NCBI RefSeq assembly: GCF_001442535.1
Contig: NZ_CP013141.1
Coordinates: forward strand, 5,059,009 to 5,101,330
DNA from: Lysobacter antibioticus
GTDB taxonomy: Bacteria; Pseudomonadota; Gammaproteobacteria; Xanthomonadales; Xanthomonadaceae
Direction: 5' to 3'
Length of the DNA: 42,322 nt
Part shown: positions 7,783-15,016 of the stretch, piece after piece
Position numbering within the stretch: the stretch's first letter is position 1
Layout of the letters: every line of letters starts with the position of its first letter
Position numbers and translations under genes: made by a program
Notes under the pieces: generated by a model
Database searches by the model: none
Seen by the model: the letters and a program-made list of their open reading frames with translations, nothing else
What the model was told of the DNA's origin: nothing

Positions 7783-9186
7783 ATGGCACTGAGCCGTCAC
7801 GTGGCCGTCGCCCTTCTGGGCGGCGCCGTCGCCTTGTCCAGCCTGCCCTCGCATGCCGAGCAAGGCGATTACGGTTTCTTCGAAACCATCCGCAACCTGT
7901 TCTCGCCGCCCAAACCCGACAACAAAGTCCAGCCAGCGCAGCGCAGCGGTCAGTACCCGCTGCTCAGTCGCGACGCCGCACGCGCCGACGGCTTCGATCC
8001 CGGCGCCTACTACCAATGGCAGACGGTGCAGTTGCCGGCCGAGACCGGCGCGGTCTGCGGCAACGGCTCGCCGTACAAGATCTTCGTCAATCGCGTGCCC
8101 GACACCACCAACACCATCATCTACATGGAAGGCGGCGGCGCGTGCTGGGATTACGCGAGCTGTTCGGGCCAGGGCGGCGTGCGCGGCGCGCGCAATCCCA
8201 ACGGCGTGCCCGACGACTACATGAAGCTACTCAACCCCGGCGCCAGCCTGGTCAGCCCGTTCGTGACCCGGGTCAGCCCCTTCGACGGGGTCAAGACCCA
8301 GGGCTGGAACATGGTCTACGTGCCCTACTGCACCGGGGACCTTTACGGCGGCGACAAGGTCGCGGTCTACAACGACCCGAGCGGGCAAGCGCAACCGCTG
8401 GTCTGGCACCACAACGGCCTGCGCAATTCGCGCGCGCTCACCGCCTGGCTCAAGGACAACCTGCCGCGACCGGGGCAGATGCTCAGCACCGGCTGCAGCG
8501 CCGGCGGCGCCGGCAGCCTGATCAACTACGACCCGCTGCGCCGCGATCTCGCACCGACCCGCGCCTTCCTGATCGACGACTCCGGCCCGATCTTCCCGAC
8601 CCCGCGCAACGGCAACCCGGCGCAATATCCCTCGCAGCCGTTGATGGCGCATATCCGCGGCGCCTGGGGCCTGGACGCGCCGAACGGCCCGCTGGCCTAC
8701 CTCGCCAGCGGCTTGCCGCAACTCGACCTCGACGAACTCGGTTCGATCTATCCCGCGCTCGCCAACAAGCACGGCAGCGACCGTCTCGGCGCGACCCACT
8801 TCTGGCAGGACCTGAACTACTCCTCGTACTCCTACGAACGCTTCCACGACGACATCCAGTCGGCACCGAACCAGGCCGCCAAGGAAGCGCTGATCCACGC
8901 CAAGTGGGCCGGCGATACCCAGCGCCTGTCGGACCGGCTCAACGGCCTGGACAACTTCGGCGGCTATTTCCCGCAATACCGCGCCTTGAACGAAAGCCAC
9001 TGCACGACCATCGTCGATTTCAAGAACGGCGACGTGCAAGAGCAGAGCCTGGAGCTGAAGCACTTCATCGACAGCGTGCTCGACGGCAACGGCAAGGTGC
9101 GCGACGCGTCCGAACAGAACGACAGCCGCGACAAGGCCAAGCCGTTCAACCTGCTGTACTGGCTGGTCGACCAACTGCTGGCCTGA
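7783..9186 (+). CDS. Secreted pectinacetylesterase-family hydrolase
   Basis: A 467-residue exported esterase. The ATG follows a near-perfect AAGGAGAGAGATC site. Residues 1-26 form a Sec signal (VAVALLGGAVALSSLPSHA). The body shows pectinacetylesterase/Notum-like hallmarks: IIYMEGGGACWDYASC (oxyanion region), WNMVYVPYCTGDLYGG, and the nucleophile elbow STGCSAGGAGS with the catalytic Ser in GCSAGG; the acid and His lie further on, the His plausibly in LNESHCTT. Plant members deacetylate pectin, while bacterial homologues have varied substrates, so the substrate is not assigned. A helical exported protein follows 29 bp later and may be its partner. Confidence 0.85.
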   Translation: MALSRHVAVALLGGAVALSSLPSHAEQGDYGFFETIRNLFSPPKPDNKVQPAQRSGQYPLLSRDAARADGFDPGAYYQWQTVQLPAETGAVCGNGSPYKIFVNRVPDTTNTIIYMEGGGACWDYASCSGQGGVRGARNPNGVPDDYMKLLNPGASLVSPFVTRVSPFDGVKTQGWNMVYVPYCTGDLYGGDKVAVYNDPSGQAQPLVWHHNGLRNSRALTAWLKDNLPRPGQMLSTGCSAGGAGSLINYDPLRRDLAPTRAFLIDDSGPIFPTPRNGNPAQYPSQPLMAHIRGAWGLDAPNGPLAYLASGLPQLDLDELGSIYPALANKHGSDRLGATHFWQDLNYSSYSYERFHDDIQSAPNQAAKEALIHAKWAGDTQRLSDRLNGLDNFGGYFPQYRALNESHCTTIVDFKNGDVQEQSLELKHFIDSVLDGNGKVRDASEQNDSRDKAKPFNLLYWLVDQLLA

Positions 9187-9215
9187 CGGAGGCAACCTGA
9201 TCGAAGCAGACCCCT

Positions 9216-9830
9216 ATGCGCACGACCATCCTGTGGGTGCTCGCCCTGACCGCCGTGGCCATCGCCGCGGCGGTCGGCAGCGGCTGGCTGCCGCTATCGA
9301 AGGCGAAAGCCGACACCGCACCGGCCAGCAACGGCCGGAGCACCGACGCGCCGCCGCAGATGCAGGCCCTGCTGGCGACGCCGCAGACCCGCGACTATCG
9401 TCAGCGTCAGCAGTTCCAGCGCGATGCGCAGCGCTTCTTCCGCGATGCGCGCAACCTGGGCCCGGTCGTGCGCAACCAGCGGGCACAGGTGTTGGAACGC
9501 AAGATCGATGCTTACGAGAACGCCGGCGAACTCTCCGCCGGCGAAACCATGCTGCTGCGGGTCGGGCTGATCCAGGCCACCGTCGCCGACCCGGCCGAAC
9601 AGGCCGCGCAGGTCGAAGCCCTCGCCCAGCGCTACCGCGCCGACGCCGCGCGCCGTAATGCGCAGTGGCAGGAGCAGCAACAGCGAGACCCGCGTTTCCG
9701 GGACTACAAGCAACGCGAGCGCGACGTGGTCGCCGAGGTCATGGCGATGCAGCGCATCCCCGGCGGCCTCAGCCGCGACGAGTACCTGCGCCAACGCCTG
9801 CAGGCCGAGCGCGAACGGGCCTATCGATAG
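9216..9830 (+). CDS. Helix-rich membrane-anchored or periplasmic protein next to the esterase
   Basis: A 204-residue protein with an N-terminal hydrophobic segment (TILWVLALTAVAIAAAVG) that is either an uncleaved anchor or a signal. The rest is highly charged and almost wholly helical: Gln/Arg-rich stretches, LERKIDAYENAGELSAGETMLLRVG and a C-terminal coiled-coil-like EYLRQRLQAERERAYR. The general form recalls steric foldases of secreted lipases and phospholipases (membrane anchor plus extended helices), and its place just after an exported esterase fits that role. The classic lipase-foldase motif RxxFDY is absent, however. An in-frame TGA just upstream fixes 9216 as the earliest ATG, with a weak ribosome site. 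The partner role is an inference. Confidence 0.7.
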   Translation: MRTTILWVLALTAVAIAAAVGSGWLPLSKAKADTAPASNGRSTDAPPQMQALLATPQTRDYRQRQQFQRDAQRFFRDARNLGPVVRNQRAQVLERKIDAYENAGELSAGETMLLRVGLIQATVADPAEQAAQVEALAQRYRADAARRNAQWQEQQQRDPRFRDYKQRERDVVAEVMAMQRIPGGLSRDEYLRQRLQAERERAYR

Positions 9831-9860
9831 CGATAGTACTGCCGGCTGGCGGCAGCGCGC

Positions 9861-10967
9861 TCAATCGCCTTCGGCCACCACCACCCGATTGCGGCCGCCG
9901 CGCTTGGCCGCATACAAGGCCTGGTCGGCGCGCGCGAAGGTCGCCGCCGTGTCCTCGCCGGCGCGGTGCGTGGCCAGGCCGATGCTGATCGTCAACGGCA
10001 AGCCGACCGGCAGGTTCGCGACCGCCTCGCGCACGTATTCGCATTGCAGCTGCGCCTGCGCCTGTCCGCACTCGAACATCATCAGGAACTCCTCGCCGCC
10101 GTAACGCGCGACTCCGCCCGGCGCGGCCGCGTACAGGCGCAAGGCCTCGGCCACCGCGAGCAGGACGCGGTCGCCCTCGGGGTGGCCGTGGATGTCGTTG
10201 ATGGTCTTGAAGTGATCGATGTCGAGCACGGCGACATGCAGCGTCGCCGGCGCCTCGTGCCGCGCCAGCGCCTGTTCCAACGCCAGCGCGAACGCACGCC
10301 GGTTCGGCAGACCGGTCAGCGGATCGGTGCGGGTCAGCGCGGTCAGATCGGCGTTGCTGGCTTCGAGCTCGCTCTGATACTGCAGCAGCTTGTGCTCGTA
10401 CCAGTCGCTCTCCTGCAGCTGCCGCGCCAGCGCATGACTGACCCGACGCAGTTCCAGCAAGCGCGAGGTCTGGGTCGACAAGGCCTGCAAAGCGACGTAC
10501 TGGTGCTGGCGCAACTCGCGCGGCTGGCGGTCGATCACGCACAGGGTGCCGAGCGCCTCCCCGCCCGGGGCAATCAACGGCGCCCCGGCATAGAAGCGGA
10601 TATTGGGGTCGTCGACGACCAACGGGCTGTCGGCGAAACGCGCATCGTTGTGCGTATCCGGCACCACCATGGTCCGGTTCGGCTCGAGAATGGCGTGGGC
10701 GCAGAAGGCCAACTCGCGCGGCGTCTCGCTGGCCGCCATGCCGATGCGCGACTTGAACCACTGGCGGTCGGCGTCGATCAGGCTGACCAGCGCGGTCGGC
10801 ACGTCGCAGATCGCGGCCGCAATGGCGACCAGATCGTCGAAATCCTTTTCCGGGGCGGTGTCGAGGATGTCGTAGCTGCGCAACGCCGCCAGGCGTGCGG
10901 CTTCGTTGGCGGGAATCTCGGGTTTCTGCACGACTCGGTTTCCAGGCGTCGGACGGGTCGAAGCCAT
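9861..10967 (-). CDS. GAF-domain diguanylate cyclase (GGEEF)
   Basis: A 368-residue cytoplasmic signalling enzyme that should make cyclic di-GMP from two GTP. Residues about 25-175 are a GAF domain of the type found with diguanylate cyclases (YDILDTAPEKDFDDL, LIDADRQWFKS, FYAGAPL, GTLCVID). A short coiled linker (about 180-208) leads to the GGDEF domain at about 210-365: DPLTGLPNRRAF, DIDHFKTINDIHGH, and the active-site loop RYGGEEF (290-294). The loop is intact, so activity is expected. No RxxD inhibitory site precedes the loop, so product feedback by that route is unlikely. No transmembrane segment is present. The gene is transcribed convergently with its left neighbour, alone. Confidence 0.93.
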   Translation of the reverse strand: MASTRPTPGNRVVQKPEIPANEAARLAALRSYDILDTAPEKDFDDLVAIAAAICDVPTALVSLIDADRQWFKSRIGMAASETPRELAFCAHAILEPNRTMVVPDTHNDARFADSPLVVDDPNIRFYAGAPLIAPGGEALGTLCVIDRQPRELRQHQYVALQALSTQTSRLLELRRVSHALARQLQESDWYEHKLLQYQSELEASNADLTALTRTDPLTGLPNRRAFALALEQALARHEAPATLHVAVLDIDHFKTINDIHGHPEGDRVLLAVAEALRLYAAAPGGVARYGGEEFLMMFECGQAQAQLQCEYVREAVANLPVGLPLTISIGLATHRAGEDTAATFARADQALYAAKRGGRNRVVVAEGD

Positions 10968-11187
10968 CCCCTGTCATGGCTACGACCGGCGCAGTCTAGC
11001 AAGGCTGTGCCGCTGCCGAGCCCGATCGGGCACGGATCAAGGTCCGCCGCCTTGCCGCGAATCCGCGCCGGGCGCAAGCACCGATCCGCTCCGGACTCGA
11101 GCCGGGTCCGGTTTCGCCGACCACGGTCACGGCCATTGCGCGATGCCGTACCGGCGCCGGGTCGCATCGGCTGCAACGTCGGCCGGC

Positions 11188-11193
11188 TACAAT
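11188..11193 (+). promoter_or_regulatory. Candidate -10 box for the small acidic protein gene
   Basis: TACAAT lies 76 bp upstream of the GTG at 11270, within the 300-bp divergent region shared with the diguanylate cyclase gene. No good -35 is seen. Nothing else in this stretch suggests a gene. Confidence 0.3.
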
Positions 11194-11269
11194 CGATGCG
11201 CCATGCGGGCCATGCGGCCCGCGACCGATTGCAGCGAACGACCGCACCCACCGCCATAGAGAGGGCCAC

Positions 11270-11638
11270 GTGCAAGTGGAAACGAACGATTACGTCGAAC
11301 TCAAGAGCGAGATCCTCGACGGCATGCGCAGCTACATGGAAGAACTCAAGGAAGACGGCAGCGACGCGGGATACACCGCATCGGACATCGACGACTGCGA
11401 AGGGATCATCGATCGTTTCCTCGACGCCATAGCGAACGCCGGCGGCGACAACGCCCGCGCCAGCGGCGCGGTCAAAGACGCGGTGCTCGCGTTGAACGCC
11501 CTCAACGCCCGCTGCGGCCACAGCCTGATCGAGACCGACCAGCGCGAAGGCCTGTGCGAGCTGATCATCCGTGTCGCCGCGACCGCCGGCGTGGGCACGG
11601 GCCAGGACGACATCACCGAGGAATGGCGCGAGTGGTGA
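11270..11638 (+). CDS. Small acidic hypothetical protein
   Basis: A 122-residue soluble, acidic protein read from GTG 11270 after a GAGAGGG ribosome site. It begins with a helix (YVELKSEILDGMRSYMEELKEDG), then a segment DIDDCEGIIDRFLDAI, a middle part KDAVLALNALNARCGHSLIETDQREGL (two quotes overlap a helix-turn pattern) and an acidic tail ITEEWREW. I do not recognise a named family, and no signal, metal site or DNA-binding motif stands out. It is the last plus-strand gene before the lower-GC island and is followed by a 12-bp tandem repeat and a hairpin. Confidence 0.72.
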   Translation: MQVETNDYVELKSEILDGMRSYMEELKEDGSDAGYTASDIDDCEGIIDRFLDAIANAGGDNARASGAVKDAVLALNALNARCGHSLIETDQREGLCELIIRVAATAGVGTGQDDITEEWREW

Positions 11639-11654
11639 GGCTTAGCCGATCAAT

Positions 11655-11697
11655 TTGAATAGCGCTTTGAATAGCGCTTTGAATAGCGCTTTGAATA
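11655..11697. repeat. Tandem repeat of a 12-bp unit, about 3.5 copies
   Basis: The unit TTGAATAGCGCT is repeated head to tail three times plus a part copy, just after the stop of the small acidic protein gene. It is noncoding and copy number may vary by slippage. Confidence 0.9.
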
Positions 11698-11701
11698 CGG
11701 C

Positions 11702-11722
11702 GCCGGCGCGAACCGCGCCGGC
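11702..11722 (+). terminator. Hairpin after the small acidic protein gene
   Basis: GCCGGCGCG, a 3-base loop AAC and CGCGCCGGC make a perfect 9-bp stem 64 bp past the stop. A T-run is lacking, so it may act as a transcript-end stabiliser or a weak terminator. Confidence 0.45.
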
Positions 11723-11891
11723 ATGGCCGCACAGATCATCGTGTTTATCGCCCGACTTTCGTAGATTACAACTCACCTACTGCAGCCACCCTGCTTCGAG
11801 CGAATAACCGACGGCAACCCTCGGCTTCACCTCGGCAGACACTATCCTGGGTATTCAACACTGCAACCGCCGCCAGGCCGGGAACGAGCCC

Positions 11892-12353
11892 CTAGGGGTC
11901 TTCTACAAGATTAAGTTCGACTCGTTGGTTTTTCCTGTAGTCCTCATGCCCGCTTGCGATTGGACGATTGAACGAGTACTCCCTCAGCGCAATGATTCGC
12001 CAAGGGTCGATCCCGGAGTCCAATACCATCTTGTACACAAGACGCGCACGCCTCAAGGCGAGATCGCTGCACATATTCCACTCACATTCGTAATGATCCG
12101 TATGGCCTACGATCTCGAACTGAATTTGCGGGAAGCGCTTTAGTGACTCAATGGATTCCTCCAGAGCAGCAATATCCGCCTTATCTTGGACCGAGGTCTC
12201 GATACTTTCTCCCTTCATGGGATGACCCGACTTGAAAGATGCGCCACGAAGGTCGAACGAAGTGCAGTTAACGCTCGCAGAAAACACCAATAAACAGGCC
12301 GTCAGCAACCAGGCAGATCAGGCAGATCAGGCAGATCAGGCAGATAGTTTCAT
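11892..12353 (-). pseudogene. OmpA-like exported protein gene interrupted by repeat-borne stop codons
   Basis: The natural start appears to be ATG 12353, seven bases after GAGG. It reads Met-Lys-Leu-Ser-Ala and then meets TGA three times (12318-12320, 12327-12329, 12336-12338), all inside a 9-bp tandem repeat, before continuing in the same frame as SAWLLTACLLVFSASVNC and a complete OmpA-like domain. Removing whole repeat units would restore a normal signal peptide. The mature part has the family's FKSGHP segment, EIVGHTD with the peptidoglycan-contact Asp, and LALRRA with the Arg. The two-cysteine loop ECEWNMC is also present. As it stands only re-initiation at TTG 12308 or a later codon could give protein (138 residues), with an impaired signal. 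It is either inactive or switchable. Confidence 0.75.
12311..12345. repeat. 9-bp tandem repeat inside a signal-peptide coding region
   Basis: AGGCAGATC occurs three times in full and a fourth time as eight bases, head to tail. Read on the minus strand each extra unit codes Ser-Ala-stop. The unit length is a multiple of three, so gain or loss keeps the frame but changes the number of stops. Confidence 0.93.
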
Positions 12354-12451
12354 TGCACCCTCAATGTCGGCGTAGCGATGCGAACCGTAGCAGCTCCAGA
12401 TCTTATGTTCTTATCCATTTGATCGCCCCAAGATGAGTCTGGCCAGCCACT

Positions 12452-13039
12452 TCATACAGATGATTGAACATCCCGATCAAAACAGCTCGCCTGTAACTCC
12501 CTAAGTTGGACAACGGCGCTCCTGTCATCACTCGCGAGCAGCCAATCAACGCACGCCGACTGCGCAGAAAGCTCGGCGCGCATCAGCCCCGACGAACGAA
12601 TCCGATTTTCGAAACTCGGATCGGCCGGATCTAGTTCTTCACGTGCCTGGACCAAACCGTCCACGGTATCTATCGCCAATTCTGCGACCACTTCCGCCTT
12701 CTCTGAAGCAGGCTCATCTAGAGCCTCTAACGTAATCGACAGTGCGTTAGCTGCATCAAGCGCTGCCGAAGTGAATTCGGAGCTAAAATTCTCTGTATCA
12801 GGCGCTTGTCTATCGCAGGAAGAAATCAAATCGACTCGATTCTCAGGCAGTACGCCATCCTTTACCCATACCCAAACATGATCGAGGGCATTTTGAAGAA
12901 CACCAGGATCGCCAAAGCCTGTCTCAGCGTAAAAGCGGTAGAAATTGGGAACCATGCGTTCGCAGCACGTCGCCATGAACGCGATAGTTTTCCATTCGGG
13001 TTGAGCGCGTAAAGCGCCCACACACATATCTGTGGCCAT
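12452..13039 (-). CDS. DUF416 (YjaG-like) family protein
   Basis: A 195-residue soluble protein. The region IAFMATCCERMVPNFYRFYA, followed by TGFGDPGVLQNALDHVWVWV, is the recognisable pattern of DUF416, of which E. coli YjaG is a member. Late in the protein AQSACVDWLL also fits. The function of the family is unknown; members turn up beside toxin genes, where they have been suggested as immunity-type proteins (recalled, not checked). There is no signal peptide, so if it is protective it acts in the cytoplasm, unlike the exported neighbours. The start is uncertain: GAAGGG lies about 12 bases before the ATG at 13039. Codon use is less GC-rich than outside the island. Confidence 0.8.
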   Translation of the reverse strand: MATDMCVGALRAQPEWKTIAFMATCCERMVPNFYRFYAETGFGDPGVLQNALDHVWVWVKDGVLPENRVDLISSCDRQAPDTENFSSEFTSAALDAANALSITLEALDEPASEKAEVVAELAIDTVDGLVQAREELDPADPSFENRIRSSGLMRAELSAQSACVDWLLASDDRSAVVQLRELQASCFDRDVQSSV

Positions 13040-13069
13040 ATTGATCTAGCGCACCCTTCAGGTAATTCG

Positions 13070-13249
13070 TCAACTAGAGCCAGCAACCATCGGCACCCAG
13101 AGCTTTACGACATCCCACGCATCTTGGGCACACACTTCAGGGCCAATCCCGTATCACGCGTACACAACCGAGTTAAACACCAAGACATCAATGCTTAGCC
13201 GAGAACTCTCCTCAGCCCACCACTCCAGCCCACCGACCAACCTGTGCAT
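13070..13249 (-). pseudogene. Short gene remnant with one internal stop
   Basis: From ATG 13249, which follows AAGGGCTGGA and lies just past the stop of the upstream NTR-like gene, the frame reads 31 codons with a protein-like composition (GGLEWWAEESSRLSIDVLVF). It then reaches TGA at 13154-13156 and continues in frame for 27 more codons (YGIGPEVCAQDAWDVVKLW) to TGA at 13070-13072. Both halves look coding, so this is best read as the remains of one small protein of about 59 residues or of the end of a longer one. No family is recognised. It could be a discarded immunity gene. Confidence 0.45.
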
Positions 13250-13257
13250 TCCAGCCC

Positions 13258-13785
13258 TTATTTACAGCCCTTTTCGCTACCGCCACCTGAAGAACGATGG
13301 CATTGCTTCTTCATCCCGATGGAAGCTCCAAAGCGCTTTATGAAATTCGGCTCGCGCAGGCCAACCGCGTATGCGTCGCCGCGGTCGGACGCCACTACTG
13401 GACCGTCAAACGAAATTAGCCGATAGAACTCGTCCAAGGGAAAAACCAACAACACAGCGTCCGGCTCGAAGACTATGTCACCACCAGGATGTCTATTGGC
13501 CGCCACCAAATATCGATTCGAAAGCAACAATGGCGCGTCCCCACAAGCTTTGACATCACGATTCTCAAGCTTCCCCTTCGCAACCTCAGTCACTCTAATC
13601 ATGTAATAGGAGCGCCGGCCTTCATAGCCCGCGCAAGACCCGATCCCGGATCCAACCACCGCGCCAAAGAATATAAATTCCGATTTTGCGAAAACCTCCT
13701 CAAGGGGACGAACATCACCTCCTTCTTGAGCAAAACTATCACCAAAAAACATGAGCCAAAGAACAAAGAACGATATGATTCGCAT
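13258..13785 (-). CDS. Secreted protein with NTR/TIMP-like features
   Basis: A 175-residue exported protein. I place the start at ATG 13785, giving a compact signal peptide (RIISFFVLWLMFFGDSFAQ); an in-frame TTG lies two codons upstream. The mature chain shows the order AKSEFIFFGAVVG, then YYMIRVTEVAKGKLENRDVKA, then a Cys and LSNRYLVAAN. This 'source of export, beta strand, KG, Cys, YLV' pattern resembles bacterial netrin/TIMP-like (NTR) proteins; the N-terminal Cys-x-Cys of true TIMPs is missing. Four cysteines suggest disulfides. It lies among OmpA-like lipoprotein genes on the same strand, downstream of a candidate metallopeptidase tip. An inhibitory or immunity role is conjecture. Confidence 0.7.
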   Translation of the reverse strand: MRIISFFVLWLMFFGDSFAQEGGDVRPLEEVFAKSEFIFFGAVVGSGIGSCAGYEGRRSYYMIRVTEVAKGKLENRDVKACGDAPLLLSNRYLVAANRHPGGDIVFEPDAVLLVFPLDEFYRLISFDGPVVASDRGDAYAVGLREPNFIKRFGASIGMKKQCHRSSGGGSEKGCK

Positions 13786-13791
13786 GGCCAA

Positions 13792-13972
13792 TCATCCGAC
13801 TTGAACTGCCTGAAAAAACCGCCCACGGCATCTGCCACCAATTCCGAAACTATCCCACCGCCTAAAAGTAGGTTAATTCAGCAAATTTCCAGCCTGACTG
13901 AGCTTGCAAAGCACCTGCAACCATATGATCCGCCTTATTGCCGAGCCCTTTGCTACATCATTCGGAGGCATG
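13792..13972 (-). pseudogene. Frameshifted coding remnant between lipoprotein and NTR-like genes
   Basis: This gap reads as coding in pieces. One frame gives NKADHMVAGALQAQSGWKFA and ELTY, then a stop. After a shift at a run of four T (about 13872) another frame gives LLGGGIVSELVADAVGGFF, then RQFKSDDWP, running into the start of the next gene. The Gly/Ala-rich helical part resembles the pre-toxin or C-terminal parts of polymorphic toxins, but no family is certain. It looks like a displaced toxin-tip or immunity fragment, as is common downstream of active RHS tips. Confidence 0.4.
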
Positions 13973-14476
13973 CTAATCGACAGTCGGATTTATCTCTACG
14001 CGACGATTCCGCGACCGTCCTTCGTCCGTTTCGTTGTCGCCTATTGGCATGTTACTTCCATGACCGACAGGTGTTGTCAATGATGATGAAGAAACTCCCG
14101 CTGCAAGCAGCCAGTCATACACCATCTTTGCTCTGCGAGCGGATAGTTCTTGGCAATTTTCGCGGCACTCGATTCTATCGGTAAAGCCGAGCACCTCAAA
14201 CCTCAGCTGAGGCGTACCTCTGATGGCTTCAACGTTTAATTGGAGCGCTCGCTTATAAAACCCCTCAGGCTCAGCCAACGCCGCCTCAATGCTTTCGTTA
14301 TTCGTTGGATGCCCGGACTTCATGCGCACAGGGACTATCTCTATCCCGGAGGCCAATGCAACTCTATTTTCGTCATACTCGCCTCCAGCCCCCTTGCATG
14401 CGGAACAAAAAACGAAAAACAAGAGCAGATGGGCAACCACCACTCCATGTGGTGGAGGCCTAACATTATTAGCCAT
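13973..14476 (-). CDS. OmpA-like lipoprotein, island paralogue 2
   Basis: A 167-residue exported protein. The N-terminus (GVVVAHLLLFFVFCSAC) is a lipoprotein-type signal with candidate lipid-bearing Cys in CSAC near residue 27. The mature part holds RMKSGHPTNNES, then an OmpA C-terminal-like fold: RFEVLGFTDRIEC (peptidoglycan-contact Asp), CQELSARRAKMVYDWL (contact Arg) and a closing RSRNRRVEINP. Two cysteines in the loop after GFTD are shared by all island paralogues and probably form a disulfide. It is closest to the copy at 15017, including PVGHGS and a near-identical NETDEGR/NGTDEGR segment. Tethering to the outer membrane and binding of peptidoglycan are family knowledge; toxin immunity is inference. 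Confidence 0.85.
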   Translation of the reverse strand: MANNVRPPPHGVVVAHLLLFFVFCSACKGAGGEYDENRVALASGIEIVPVRMKSGHPTNNESIEAALAEPEGFYKRALQLNVEAIRGTPQLRFEVLGFTDRIECRENCQELSARRAKMVYDWLLAAGVSSSSLTTPVGHGSNMPIGDNETDEGRSRNRRVEINPTVD

Positions 14477-14512
14477 TTCAAATGAACCTTTAGGGATCTA
14501 TTGGCATAGCAT

Positions 14513-14971
14513 CTAATTGAACACGACGATTAATCTGCCTGCCGTCCTCAGTTGAACCATCTCCAATCGGCCAGTCAGCCCCCCTGACGCTGGTCCTTTC
14601 AACTTGGACGGGGGTACTCCTTGTTCAACAAGCCAATCGTAAACGTACGTTGCCCGTCGCATGGACAATTCCAAACAAGCAGCTTGAACACACTCTTTCC
14701 CATCAACAAACCCTATGACTTCGGCGCCGAGCCCCCGCGTTTCTTTCAAGGCATCAGAATTTTCTTTCAAAAGCCTGATCTGCTCCGAACTTGGCTCCCT
14801 TAAGACATCGACAATCAAGTCATCCACCAATGGACGGCCGACCTTAAATTCGACCCTGTTGAATTCAAAAGAAGTGGCGCGAACATTTCCTAGCCCAGAC
14901 CCAGCTTCTTTTACCTGCGTTGTACAACAGGCCAAAAACATCGGAACAGCCATCGCAATCTGGCGACGCAT
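14513..14971 (-). CDS. OmpA-like lipoprotein, island paralogue 3 (divergent)
   Basis: A 152-residue exported protein read from ATG 14971, which has a GGGGGCTGAT site; an in-frame GTG at 14983 is less likely. The signal (RRQIAMAVPMFLACC) ends in a lipobox-like FLAC. It keeps the family order: FKVGRPLVDD in place of FKSGHP, EVIGFVDGKECVQAAC, and LELSMRRATYVYDWL. Here GFTD is GFVD, yet the Asp and the two-cysteine loop remain. The C-terminus differs from its neighbours (GRLEMVQLRTAGRLIVVFN), so the ending RNRRVEIN is lost. This copy may have a changed ligand. It lies 45 bp downstream of the next paralogue's stop. Confidence 0.78.
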   Translation of the reverse strand: MRRQIAMAVPMFLACCTTQVKEAGSGLGNVRATSFEFNRVEFKVGRPLVDDLIVDVLREPSSEQIRLLKENSDALKETRGLGAEVIGFVDGKECVQAACLELSMRRATYVYDWLVEQGVPPSKLKGPASGGLTGRLEMVQLRTAGRLIVVFN

Positions 14972-15016
14972 ATCAGCCCCCACAAAAAAGCTTTTGCCGT
15001 ACTTACACAGGCGCAG

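Noticed and set aside
12311..12345. CRISPR array
   Set aside because: The 9-bp units are contiguous with no spacers, and there are no cas genes in the window.
12862..13086. Minus-strand frame of 74 codons overlapping the start of the DUF416 gene
   Set aside because: It is out of frame with the recognisable DUF416 motif and lacks any motif of its own. It might record an upstream frameshift, but evidence is too thin.
13489..14184. Plus-strand frame of 231 codons in the AT-richer region
   Set aside because: It is opposite the NTR-like gene and a lipoprotein gene, both of which have signal peptides and conserved motifs; its own composition is irregular.
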